This document shows, piece by piece, positions 7,527-16,900 of a stretch of DNA of 42,173 nt. Where the stretch lies: positions 1-42,173 of the forward strand of contig JAEUOJ010000130.1 in NCBI GenBank assembly GCA_016789495.1, read 5' to 3'. The position numbers and the translations under genes are program-made. Positions within the stretch are counted from its first letter, which is position 1, and each line of letters opens with the position of its first letter. The DNA comes from Accumulibacter sp. (GTDB lineage: Bacteria > Pseudomonadota > Gammaproteobacteria > Burkholderiales > Rhodocyclaceae). The notes under the pieces were generated by a model that did no database searches, was not told the DNA's origin, and saw only the letters and a program-made list of their open reading frames with translations.

Positions 7527-10306
7527 AATATTTGTTCAGCCACCTCCATCGACTACCCGCGATCAAGGACAAACTGCTACGAATTAACCTGATCAGCACC
7601 GGCACGTCGTTTCTGGCGGCGATCGTTCTGCTGATCGGGTTCGACTACCTCAATCTCGGCAGTGAACTGGTCGAAGACGGCAAGGTGAAAGCCGGCTTGA
7701 TCGCGCACCATAGCGTCGCCGCCCTGCTGTTCGATGATAAGCAGACGGCCAGCGAACTGCTCGGCTCACTCAAGGCCGATAAACAGGTCATCCAGGCGTC
7801 GTTGTGGGATGACCAAGGACGCCTGGTTGCCAGTTATCACGCCGAAGCTCATCCCTCACCGCTCTTGCCTTTGCCTAAACAGGGGCACACGCTGGGTTGG
7901 ACGGTGCTCGACATCGCCCTACCGCTGCTCAGCGACGAACAAAGAGTCGGCACCGTTTCACTGCATCTCGACCTGCTGCCGCTTTATCAACGGTTGACGG
8001 AACATGCGCTGTCCTTCTCGCTGGTGATCCTGATCGCCTTGGCAATTTCACAGATTTTTCTTTCCCGGATGAACCGCTTCATCACCGCGCCGATCGACCG
8101 CTTGGTCGACTTGATGGGCAGAGTGTCGCAACAAGGCAATTACAGCCTGCGGGCGAAAATCGAGTCCAACGACGAAATCGGCCACTTGGCCAGCGTGTTC
8201 AATGAGATGCTTGACCAGCTCGCCGAGCGCGACCACCATCTGGCAGCTCATTCCGAGGAGTTGCAAAAAGCGAAGGAGCTGGCGGAAGAGGCCAACCGAG
8301 CCAAGAGCAGGTTCCTGGCGGCGATGAGCCACGAAATTCGCACCCCGATGAACGGTATTCTCGGCATGACCGAATTGTTGCGCGAGACACCGCTTAGTGT
8401 GCAGCAGACGCGTTTTGCCGACGCCGTTTACCAATCCGGCGAACACCTGTTGAAAATCATCAACGACATACTCGATTTTTCGAAGATCGAAGCCGGCAAA
8501 ATGGAAATCGAGCAGATCAACTTCAACCTCCGGCAACTGGTCGAGGATGTCGCCAATCTCTTTGCCCGTCCTGCCGAGCTGAAGCGCGTCGAAATCCTGT
8601 GCAGCGTGCCGCATGACCTGCCGGTCGCGGTCAAGGGCGACCCGATGCGGTTGCGCCAGATCATCACCAACCTGGTCAGCAACGCCGTCAAATTCACCGC
8701 TGAAGGGGAAATCATCATTCGCGTCCAATTGATCGACGAAGATCAACAGCAGGCGACACTCCGCTTCGAAGTCCAGGATACCGGCATCGGTATCGGCGAG
8801 GAAGCGCAAAGCCGGCTGTTCGGCGCTTTCGTACAGGTCGACAATTCGACGACCCGTCGATTCGGCGGCACCGGCCTTGGCTTGGCCATCTCGCGGCGGC
8901 TGGTCGAAATCATGGGCGGCCAACTCGGTCTGGTCAGCCAGGAAAACGTCGGAACGCTGTTCTGGTTTGAATTGACCTTGCCCAAACAGGACGCCGATGC
9001 CCGTATCGTGGTCGATTTGACCGAGCGCCTGAAGGGTTTATCGGTGCTGGTCGTTGACGACAACGCCACCAATCGTGAAATTCTGTCTCACCAGTTGCAA
9101 GGCTGGACAATGCGCTACACCGGTGCAGCCAGCGGTCAGGATGCCCTGCGACTGCTGGAGCGATGGAATGGACACGGCTGTGATCTGGCGATCCTCGACT
9201 TGCATATGCCCGGCATGGATGGTTTCGACGTCGCCCGCGCGATTCACGCCGACCGTCGCTATGCCAGACTGCCCTTGGTGATGCTCTCTTCAGTCAGTGT
9301 CGATGCCACCAACCCGGACCGACAAAGCGCCTCGATCGATTGCTATCTGACCAAACCGGTTCGGCAATCCGACCTCTTCGACGCGATCGCCACCGTCTTT
9401 TCAACGACCCCCGTCCGCTCGTCGCCCCGCGTCGATCCGGCCCTGTCAGCTTCCAAAACAGCCTTGCTTCCGCCCGGAAAGCGGGTGTTGATCGCCGAGG
9501 ACAATCCGGTCAATCAAAGTGTCGCCAAAGCAATGCTCGACTCGTTGAATGTGGCCCATGCCTTGGCCGATAATGGTCGGACGGCCCTTGAGCGCTTGCG
9601 CAACGAATCGTTCGACCTGGTGCTGATGGATTGCCAGATGCCGGAAATGGATGGTTTCGAGGCCAGCCATCAAATCCGTTTGCGTCAGCAGCGCGGTGAA
9701 TTGCCGCCGTCCCTACCGATCATCGCCCTGACCGCCAACGCCGTCGAAGGCGATCGGGAACGTTGTCTGGCAGCCGGTATGGACGATTATCTGAGCAAAC
9801 CTTTCAGCCGCGAGAGCCTGCAGACGATCCTGTCGCGCTGGCTACAGCCTTCGGCCCCGGCTGTCGTCGACACCTCAATTGACCGTCGGCATCCGTCGAT
9901 CGCCGCCAACGACCGCTTTCCGGCGATCGAGACCGCCAATGTGGCGACATTGAATCCACGGGCGCTGGAGACAATCCGCCGCTTGCCCGGCGCCAATGGC
10001 GCGGCACTGGTCGGCAAGGTGATTGCCGCCTTTCTTGACGATACCCCGAACCGTTTGGCACAAATTCGCACCGCGGTCGACAGTGGTGACGCCGACGCCT
10101 TGCGCAAGGCGGCGCACGGCATGAAATCGAGTAGCGCCAACGTTGGCGCCGAAGTGCTGGCGGCACTGTGCAAGGAACTCGAATCGATAGGCCGTGCCGA
10201 TACGGTCGCCGGTGCGGCTGAATTGCTGAGCCGCGCCGACACGGAACTCGAAAAAGTAATCGCCGCGCTTTGCGAGGAACCAGAGTGTCTGGCGGTGATC
10301 CGATGA
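7523..10306 (+). CDS. CHASE8 hybrid histidine kinase with two receiver domains and HPt
   Basis: This membrane kinase has 927 residues. Order: TM1 about 23-43; periplasmic CHASE8-like sensor ([13 protein letters not shown], then [14 protein letters not shown]); TM2 about 162-182; HAMP; HisKA with phospho-His 270 ([11 protein letters not shown]); HATPase ([25 protein letters not shown]); REC1 with Asp 559 ([10 protein letters not shown]); REC2 with Asp 703 ([10 protein letters not shown]); HPt with His 865 ([14 protein letters not shown]). All phospho-acceptor residues are present, so it can run a full His-Asp-His relay. It starts at ATG 7523, overlapping the YfiR-like stop. Pairing a YfiR-like protein with a CHASE8 sensor mirrors the YfiR-YfiN pair, but with a kinase output instead of GGDEF. 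The next gene, a binding protein, follows after 49 bases. Confidence 0.95.
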   Translation: MKYLFSHLHRLPAIKDKLLRINLISTGTSFLAAIVLLIGFDYLNLGSELVEDGKVKAGLIAHHSVAALLFDDKQTASELLGSLKADKQVIQASLWDDQGRLVASYHAEAHPSPLLPLPKQGHTLGWTVLDIALPLLSDEQRVGTVSLHLDLLPLYQRLTEHALSFSLVILIALAISQIFLSRMNRFITAPIDRLVDLMGRVSQQGNYSLRAKIESNDEIGHLASVFNEMLDQLAERDHHLAAHSEELQKAKELAEEANRAKSRFLAAMSHEIRTPMNGILGMTELLRETPLSVQQTRFADAVYQSGEHLLKIINDILDFSKIEAGKMEIEQINFNLRQLVEDVANLFARPAELKRVEILCSVPHDLPVAVKGDPMRLRQIITNLVSNAVKFTAEGEIIIRVQLIDEDQQQATLRFEVQDTGIGIGEEAQSRLFGAFVQVDNSTTRRFGGTGLGLAISRRLVEIMGGQLGLVSQENVGTLFWFELTLPKQDADARIVVDLTERLKGLSVLVVDDNATNREILSHQLQGWTMRYTGAASGQDALRLLERWNGHGCDLAILDLHMPGMDGFDVARAIHADRRYARLPLVMLSSVSVDATNPDRQSASIDCYLTKPVRQSDLFDAIATVFSTTPVRSSPRVDPALSASKTALLPPGKRVLIAEDNPVNQSVAKAMLDSLNVAHALADNGRTALERLRNESFDLVLMDCQMPEMDGFEASHQIRLRQQRGELPPSLPIIALTANAVEGDRERCLAAGMDDYLSKPFSRESLQTILSRWLQPSAPAVVDTSIDRRHPSIAANDRFPAIETANVATLNPRALETIRRLPGANGAALVGKVIAAFLDDTPNRLAQIRTAVDSGDADALRKAAHGMKSSSANVGAEVLAALCKELESIGRADTVAGAAELLSRADTELEKVIAALCEEPECLAVIR

Positions 10307-10355
10307 GCCATCGGCATCCGCTCCGGCTTGTCTTGCTTTTTTCCTGGAGTTGGTG

Positions 10356-11111
10356 ATGAAGAAATCAGCTGTCATCCTTTCCGCACTGATGCTGGCGGCG
10401 GTGGTGGCACACGGTGGGGAAGAGATTCGTGTCGGTGGCGGCGGCGCGGCGATGCTCGGCGTGTTCCAACCGGTGAAGCCTCATTTCGAAAAAGCAACCG
10501 GCATTGCCCTGATCAATCTTCAGTCCTCCCCCAAGGGCGGGTTGGTCAATTTGCTCGAAGGCCGCGTGGACCTCTCGGCCGCCGCCCATTCGCTCGACAG
10601 CATCCTTTTGGCCTTGGCTGCGGACAGGATGTCGATCGACAAATCGCAACTGGTTGAACATCGTATCGGCATCAACCGGACCACGGTGATCGTTCATCCG
10701 AGCAATCGCGTCTCCCAACTCAGCCGGGAGCAGCTCAAAGGGATATTCACCGGCAAGCTCAGCAACTGGCAAGAGGTCGGCGGCGACGACCGGGAGATCC
10801 TGGTCGTCTGGGGACGGGGCACGCCTGGCCAGAACAGCGAATTCATCACCCGGGTGCTCGACGGCGAGTCAGTCACCAAGGATGCCCTCGAATCAACCAA
10901 CTATAACGAGATCAAGGAAACGGTGGCTGCGACGCCGGAAGCGGTGGGGATCAATCCAAAGAGCGTTGCCGATTCGACGATTCGGCTGGTGGACACCGAT
11001 GCGCCCCTCTCGACACCGATTGTCGCCGTCACCCTGGGCAAACCATCGGCAAAAGTACGCAAACTTCTCGATTACCTGCTCGGCGAAGGCCGAGCTCACA
11101 TCCGTCAATGA
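10356..11111 (+). CDS. PstS-like periplasmic substrate-binding protein
   Basis: The protein is a 251-residue secreted binding protein of the PBP/PstS superfamily. The signal peptide is MKKSAVILSALMLAAVVAHG. The mature start is EEIRVGGGGAAMLGVF, followed by a glycine-rich anion-binding-like loop. RTTVIVHPSN, LKGIFTGKLSNWQEVGG and GTPGQNSEFITRVL are typical of phosphate-type binding proteins. No permease or ATPase genes are nearby. It starts at ATG 10356 with GGAG seven bases upstream. Its position between two kinases, only 48 bases from the second, suggests that it senses an anion and presents it to a kinase, as TorT does for TorS or LuxP for LuxQ. That role is inference; the ligand is not known. 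Confidence 0.9.
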   Translation: MKKSAVILSALMLAAVVAHGGEEIRVGGGGAAMLGVFQPVKPHFEKATGIALINLQSSPKGGLVNLLEGRVDLSAAAHSLDSILLALAADRMSIDKSQLVEHRIGINRTTVIVHPSNRVSQLSREQLKGIFTGKLSNWQEVGGDDREILVVWGRGTPGQNSEFITRVLDGESVTKDALESTNYNEIKETVAATPEAVGINPKSVADSTIRLVDTDAPLSTPIVAVTLGKPSAKVRKLLDYLLGEGRAHIRQ

Positions 11112-11159
11112 GAGCTTATTCACGGCACCACGGTCAATGAGCTCCGAGCGATCCAGCCG

Positions 11160-14100
11160 ATGAACATCCGCCACAAATTGTTGTTCTCCGGGGCGGTGAC
11201 TGTGCTGGGCATCGCCACCATCTCGGGCGTCAGCCTATGGGGGATGCGGCTCGTAGAAGATCAATTGCTGGTATTGATCGAGCACGCCACACCCCACCAA
11301 CTGCGTAGTCTCGAATTGCAGCGCAGCCTGCAAGAACAAGTCACCGACCTGCTCAAGGTGGCGGCTGCCGAAACTTCCGACGATCTGCGGGCGGCGGGCC
11401 GCGACGCCGAAAAAAGCGCCGCCGAAACTTCACTGCTGGAAAATACCCTGATTCTGCTGGATGGTAACCGTGTCAATCAAGATACTCGTCAAACCATCCG
11501 TCAATTGCAAAGTTTGTCCACTGAAACGCTAGAGGCAACGACCGAGCGACTGCGCGCCGAGGAAGCAGCACGCCAGGCGGCGGCGGTAGTGCGGGTCCGC
11601 TTGCAGGAAGTGGCTCGACGGCTCGGCGAACTCAGCACATCGATGAACGCCCTGGCGGCGCGGCAGATCCTGCAAACCAATGAAAAAGCCCGCGCATTGA
11701 CGCAAGAATTGAGCGACATGACCGACGCTCGCGACCTGCTCAAGGACGTCCAGTTCGCGCTGATCGAATTACGCAAGGCCGATTCCCGCAAAGAGCTACT
11801 GATTGCCCGCAGCAAACTCGACACCGCATTCAACCGATTCGCCAAAAATCGATTGGTGGCCAATGAGTACCCGGGAATTTTGGCGACCAAACGTGTGCTC
11901 GACGAAATCCGCGCGCTGAGCGGCGCCACCATCGAGGCGCAAAACGCCCTGATCCGCCAAGGCGGCGATAACGACAATGAACTGGAGCAGACCTTCAATC
12001 GGCGGATGCAGGAACTCGAAAGCCGGATGAACGTGGCAACCGCCACCCTCGGTCAGGAAATCACGCTGCTCCAGGCGCGCCATTCCTATCAAAGCGACGC
12101 GCGTGACGCTTCGCTGCAACAATCGATCGTCACTGGCGACACGGTGACACTCAATGGCGCGCTGATTTCACTCAATCTTCAAATCAGCATTTTGAGTCAG
12201 GAGTTACTGGCCGCACGCGCGCGGCCAGAATTGGCGCATCTCACCGCCCGACTCGGCAGCGCACTGAACGACAGCCAGGCAATCTGCAAAAAACTGCGCC
12301 GGGTCCTGGCCACCGCCTCGCCAGTCGAATTACGTCAACTCGACGCCGTCGCTGATGCGTTGACCCGCATCGGGCACGAGTTTCTCGGCAAGCAGGGCAT
12401 CGTCGATCAATTGCATCAAGGACTGGCGGTTCGTCAAAAAGCCCAGGCGATCGGGCAACGTCTGCAGGCTCTGGCCTCTCAACACCGCAACCAGGGCCGT
12501 CAAGGAATCGCCGCCACGGAGTCGGCACAAGAAGCGGCAATGATGTCATTACGAAAAACCATGTTGCGCAACGAAACGGCGATGATGCTTGCCGCGCTAC
12601 TGGCCTTGCTGACCGTGGTCGTAGGCGGCATCCGGATCATCAGAGCACTGACCGAACCGACCGCCCGCTTACTGGCCTTGATGCGCCAAGTATCACAAAG
12701 AGGCGATTATGCGATGCGGACAGGCATCGACTCCGGTGACGAGATTGGTGAACTGGCCGCCGGGATCGACCGGATGCTCGACCAGATCGAAGGTCGCGAT
12801 CAGGAGCTGGCCAAACATCGTGATCAGCTCGAACAGGATGTGCTGGCGCGCACCGCCGACCTGCAACAGGCCAAAGAACTCGCCGAAGCCGGCAGCCGGG
12901 CAAAAAGCGACTTTCTGGCGACGATGAGCCATGAAATCCGTACCCCGATGAACGGCATTCTCGGAATGACCGAATTTCTGGGCGGCACGACGTTGACCCC
13001 GCAGCAACAGCGTTTGAACGACGCCGTATATCGCTCGGGCGAACATTTGTTGGCGATCATCAACGACATTCTCGATTTCTCGAAAATCGAGGCCGGAAAA
13101 CTTGAAATCGACGATACCGTTTTCGATCTGCACGAACTCGTTTCCGATGTCGCCTACCTGTTCGCCTCGCCGGCCGAAACCAAGGGTTTGCGCTTGAGTT
13201 GTGTGCTGGCCGACGATTTGCCACGTGCGGTACGCGGCGATCCGCTCCGTTTGCGCCAGATTCTCAGCAATCTGGTGAATAACGCCGTCAAATTCACCGA
13301 AAGCGGTTCAATAACCATCGATATCAGTTCGATCGGCGAAAATCAGCGCGGAATACGCCTGCTTTTCTCGGTCACCGACAGCGGTCTCGGCATCTCCGCG
13401 CAAGAAAGAAATCGTCTGTTCACCCCCTTCAGCCAAGCCGACAGCTCGACGACCCGTCGCTTCGGTGGCAGCGGTCTGGGGCTGGCGATCGCCAAACGAC
13501 TGGTGGAAATGATGAGCGGTGAAATCGGACTGGATAGCGAGCCCGGTCGCGGAACACGGTTCTGGTTCGCGTTGACGCTGCGTCAGGTGACCAGCCCGAT
13601 GCCTGCCACCGCCATGGTCGCCAAAGAAACGCCCACCCGGGTCACGCCGTTGGCCGGGCATATCCTGATCGTCGAAGACAATCCGGTCAATCAAGCCGTT
13701 GCCGTCGCTATGCTCGAATCGCTCGGCTTGACTTACGCGCTGACCGAAAACGGACGTCAGGCCCTTGAGCGGGCGTCGAACGAACGTTTCGATCTGATCC
13801 TAATGGATTGTCAAATGCCTGAAATGGATGGGTTTGCCGCCACGGTCGAACTGCGCGCCAAGCAACGTGCGGGTCTGCTGCACGAACCGCTGCCGATCGT
13901 CGCGCTGACTGCAAACGCCGTAGCCAGTGATCGCGAACGCTGTCTGGCTGCCGGAATGAACGACTATCTCAGTAAACCGTTTCGACGCGATCAACTGATG
14001 ACGACACTGGCGCGCTGGTTGCCACGGCTGGCCCTGTCGGCGCATCCCACCGATCCGGTGGCGCTGCCCGGTATCACCCCGGCACCAGACGAAACGCTGA

Positions 14101-14486
14101 TCGACCACGGCGCACTCGATAACATCCGGCAGTTGCCAGGAACCGACGGTAACCGGCTGGTGGATCGGGTGATCGATGCCTATATTAAGGACACGCCGCT
14201 GCGCCTATCGCAATTGCAGGCTGCCAATCTGGCCGGCGACCTGCAAGCGCTACGCAAAGCAGCGCATACCCTCAAATCGGCCAGCGCCAACGTCGGCGCC
14301 AAGCGGTTGTCCCGGCTGTGCCAGGAAATCGAAGAAAGCGCCCGAAATGGCCATTTCGACGGCATTTTAGAACGGCTGACCAGCGTCAATGACGAATTTC
14401 CGCGTGTGCGGGTGGCACTCGACGCGCTGCGACACAACACTTGTGCCTTTCCTTCAATGGCCGGGGAAACCGGTCAACTTTCCTGA
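11160..14486 (+). CDS. Hybrid histidine kinase with long helical sensor, REC and HPt
   Basis: The protein has 1108 residues. TM1 is about residues 7-28; the periplasmic region of about 440 residues is rich in Leu, Ala, Gln and Arg and looks like helical bundles, in the style of TorS-type sensors. TM2 is about 474-494, followed by HAMP, HisKA (His 591 in [11 protein letters not shown]), HATPase ([25 protein letters not shown]), REC with Asp 883 ([10 protein letters not shown]) and HPt with His 1036 ([14 protein letters not shown]). It has one receiver fewer than the upstream kinase. It begins 48 bases after the PstS-like gene, which suggests that the binding protein is its periplasmic partner. 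Its phosphorelay residues are intact. The output partner is not known; the REC-PAS-GGDEF-EAL gene downstream is a plausible one. Confidence 0.95.
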   Translation: MNIRHKLLFSGAVTVLGIATISGVSLWGMRLVEDQLLVLIEHATPHQLRSLELQRSLQEQVTDLLKVAAAETSDDLRAAGRDAEKSAAETSLLENTLILLDGNRVNQDTRQTIRQLQSLSTETLEATTERLRAEEAARQAAAVVRVRLQEVARRLGELSTSMNALAARQILQTNEKARALTQELSDMTDARDLLKDVQFALIELRKADSRKELLIARSKLDTAFNRFAKNRLVANEYPGILATKRVLDEIRALSGATIEAQNALIRQGGDNDNELEQTFNRRMQELESRMNVATATLGQEITLLQARHSYQSDARDASLQQSIVTGDTVTLNGALISLNLQISILSQELLAARARPELAHLTARLGSALNDSQAICKKLRRVLATASPVELRQLDAVADALTRIGHEFLGKQGIVDQLHQGLAVRQKAQAIGQRLQALASQHRNQGRQGIAATESAQEAAMMSLRKTMLRNETAMMLAALLALLTVVVGGIRIIRALTEPTARLLALMRQVSQRGDYAMRTGIDSGDEIGELAAGIDRMLDQIEGRDQELAKHRDQLEQDVLARTADLQQAKELAEAGSRAKSDFLATMSHEIRTPMNGILGMTEFLGGTTLTPQQQRLNDAVYRSGEHLLAIINDILDFSKIEAGKLEIDDTVFDLHELVSDVAYLFASPAETKGLRLSCVLADDLPRAVRGDPLRLRQILSNLVNNAVKFTESGSITIDISSIGENQRGIRLLFSVTDSGLGISAQERNRLFTPFSQADSSTTRRFGGSGLGLAIAKRLVEMMSGEIGLDSEPGRGTRFWFALTLRQVTSPMPATAMVAKETPTRVTPLAGHILIVEDNPVNQAVAVAMLESLGLTYALTENGRQALERASNERFDLILMDCQMPEMDGFAATVELRAKQRAGLLHEPLPIVALTANAVASDRERCLAAGMNDYLSKPFRRDQLMTTLARWLPRLALSAHPTDPVALPGITPAPDETLIDHGALDNIRQLPGTDGNRLVDRVIDAYIKDTPLRLSQLQAANLAGDLQALRKAAHTLKSASANVGAKRLSRLCQEIEESARNGHFDGILERLTSVNDEFPRVRVALDALRHNTCAFPSMAGETGQLS

Positions 14487-14677
14487 GTGCTCCTGACCAC
14501 CAATCCACTCGCCAATAGGGATTGGGTTAGAATGAAAAGTTACTATTTTTATCATGCTCAAACACTCGCTCTCGTCATCGCCTCTCTCGAATCATTCATG
14601 CCGTGAGTCCTTACTCTTTCAGTCCGGAACGCCATTCCCGCTTTTATCTGGCGTTCCCGGCGACGGGATCGGCGTCG
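14487..14677 (+). promoter_or_regulatory. Intergenic region with inverted repeat and weak promoter-like sequence
   Basis: A 7-base inverted repeat (CCAATCC at 14500-14506, GGATTGG at 14519-14525) follows the second kinase. It could be a terminator stem or an operator. A loose promoter-like stretch (TTGGGT near 14523 and TATTTT 16 bases further on) lies in an AT-richer section. This may allow the third kinase to be transcribed separately. The support is weak. Confidence 0.25.
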
Positions 14678-16888
14678 ATGACCACTAACACCAGTAACAT
14701 CACGAATCCGGGCACGGAGCTGCTCCAACAGCGTTTGGCCGCGCAAATGCTGCATTTGGCTTATTCGCGCCTGTTGCTCTCGGTGGTGTTGTCCTTGGCG
14801 GTAACCCTGCTGTTCATCGACCTGCTGCACCCCTATTTCAGCCATGAGCGTTTGTTCCACGTGGCGCTGGTGATCCTGTCGGTCAATCTCTGCCGCCTAG
14901 CGCTATGGTTTTGGCACCGCCACTTCACGCCTGACGACGAGGCGACCCCCATCTGGGCACGACGATTTTTCATTAGCGCCATCGCCGCCGCCGCCGCGTG
15001 GTCGTTCAGCGTCGTCTGGCTGCTCGAAGGCGCCGGCGGCATCGAAATGGCGTTCCTGATCGTCTGGGTGATCGCCGTCACCGCCGTCGCCAGCACCTCT
15101 CTGGCCTCTCATCTCCCTTCGGTGGTCTCATTCGTGATTACCGCCTTGCTGCCGATCGGCACCTCGTTGCTGATCGACGGAAACGGCATGGTGCGAATCG
15201 TCGGCTTGGCGGTTTACGGAGCGCTGATCGCGCTGGTCCTGACCGCTTATACCAGTTACACCACCACCCGGAAAATCTTGCTCGGCGACATCGAACGTTC
15301 TGCAGCGCTGGCCGAAGCCGCCGCCGCCCGCCAGACGGCGGAAGCCGCCAGTCAGGCGAAAAGCGATTTTCTCGCCACCATGAGTCATGAAATTCGTACG
15401 CCGATCAACGGCATCATCGGAATGACCGAGCTGTTGCGCACCACCCCCCTCTCCGCCAAGCAACAACGCTTCGCCGATGCCGCCCATCAGTCGGGACAAC
15501 ATTTGCTGGCGATCATCAGCGACATTCTGGATTTTTCCAAGATCGAGGCCGGCAAGCTTGAACTCGAGCGCATCCCGTTCAGTTTGCTCGAACTGATCGA
15601 CAGCATCGAGACACTGTTTGCGCCGGTGGCGGCGGCCAAGGGCTTACGGCTGACATGCGATATTCCGGCCGATCTGCCAGCACAGGTGATCGGCGATCCG
15701 GTGCGCCTGCGCCAGATTCTGAGCAATCTAATCAACAATGCCGTCAAATTCACCGATAGCGGTGGTGTCAAAGTTCGCATAGGTACGTTACGCCAGGATC
15801 AATCAACAGTCATCTGCCGTTTCGAAATCGAAGACAGCGGCGTCGGGATCAGCGAGCAGGAACAGGGAAATCTATTCAATGCCTTCGTCCAGGCTGACAG
15901 CTCGACGACGCGTCGCTTCGGCGGCAGTGGCCTCGGACTGGTGATCGCCAAGCGTTTGTTGGCCTTAATGGACGGTCGGATCGGTCTGCAAAGTCAGCCC
16001 GGCCAAGGGACATTGTTCTGGTTCGAATTGCCGCTCGGCAAGCCCATTCTTCCCGAATTGCCAGGAGTATCGACACCGAGACGGGACGATTCGCCGATAC
16101 CGACGACACTCGGCGGCCGAGTACTGGTCGCCGAGGATAACCCGGTCAATCAAGCGGTTGTTTCAGCGATGCTAGAATCGCTGGGCGTTGTTTGTCAGCT
16201 CGCCGAAAATGGCCGTATTGCCGTCGACCGCCTGCAGACCGACTCTTTCGACCTGCTGCTCATGGATTGTCAAATGCCTGAAATGGATGGATTTTCAGCG
16301 ACGGCCATTATTCGTGAACGTGAACGGGCCGCTCACCGGTCCAAAAAATTGCCCATTGTCGCGTTGACCGCCAACGCTGTCGCCGGAGATCGTGAACGCT
16401 GCCTGGCGGCTGGCATGGATGACTATCTCAGCAAACCGTTTACGCGCGAGCAACTGTCGAGCATTCTGGTGCGCTGGTTACCGCGCGAGGTGGTCTGTGC
16501 GGCACCTCCGGCAACCTGTCCGCCAGATGCTGTGCCGCTGACCTTGCCCGCCCTCGACCCGACATCCCTCGACACTTTCCGACAGATGCCGTCAGCCGAT
16601 GGAGTCTGCTCGTTCAACAAAGTGATCGCAGCCTACCTGGCCAACACACCGCGGCAATGGCAGCGCCTTTGCGCCGCCGCGAACGCCGGCGACCGGCAAG
16701 CATTGCGCACGGAGGCGCGCGACTTGGTTTCAAGCAGCGCCAATGTCGGCGCCGCGCGCTTGTCCGCCCTCGCCCGCGAGTTGGAAGTCATCGGCGGCAA
16801 GGGCCTGATCGACGACGTAAAACCAATATTAACCACTTTCGAACAAGAATTGACGCGCGTCCTCGCCGCCTTGGCCGCCCTCAAATGA
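14678..16888 (+). CDS. Membrane hybrid histidine kinase with a degenerate HPt-like domain
   Basis: The protein has 736 residues. An N-terminal region of about six hydrophobic membrane segments replaces a periplasmic sensor. HisKA follows with His 237 ([14 protein letters not shown]), then HATPase ([25 protein letters not shown]) and REC with Asp 530 ([10 protein letters not shown]). The C-terminal domain aligns with the HPt domains of the two upstream kinases (SSSANVGA core), but the phospho-His is Arg 681 and the neighbouring Lys is Val ([14 protein letters not shown]). The Arg codon is CGC at 16718-16720. It therefore cannot relay phosphate by its own HPt. The start is ATG 14678; an upstream GTG at 14603 is in frame but adds a stretch without conserved character. 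It ends 12 bases before the GGDEF-EAL gene. Confidence 0.93.
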   Translation: MTTNTSNITNPGTELLQQRLAAQMLHLAYSRLLLSVVLSLAVTLLFIDLLHPYFSHERLFHVALVILSVNLCRLALWFWHRHFTPDDEATPIWARRFFISAIAAAAAWSFSVVWLLEGAGGIEMAFLIVWVIAVTAVASTSLASHLPSVVSFVITALLPIGTSLLIDGNGMVRIVGLAVYGALIALVLTAYTSYTTTRKILLGDIERSAALAEAAAARQTAEAASQAKSDFLATMSHEIRTPINGIIGMTELLRTTPLSAKQQRFADAAHQSGQHLLAIISDILDFSKIEAGKLELERIPFSLLELIDSIETLFAPVAAAKGLRLTCDIPADLPAQVIGDPVRLRQILSNLINNAVKFTDSGGVKVRIGTLRQDQSTVICRFEIEDSGVGISEQEQGNLFNAFVQADSSTTRRFGGSGLGLVIAKRLLALMDGRIGLQSQPGQGTLFWFELPLGKPILPELPGVSTPRRDDSPIPTTLGGRVLVAEDNPVNQAVVSAMLESLGVVCQLAENGRIAVDRLQTDSFDLLLMDCQMPEMDGFSATAIIRERERAAHRSKKLPIVALTANAVAGDRERCLAAGMDDYLSKPFTREQLSSILVRWLPREVVCAAPPATCPPDAVPLTLPALDPTSLDTFRQMPSADGVCSFNKVIAAYLANTPRQWQRLCAAANAGDRQALRTEARDLVSSSANVGAARLSALARELEVIGGKGLIDDVKPILTTFEQELTRVLAALAALK

Positions 16889-16900
16889 AGGGACTCCACA

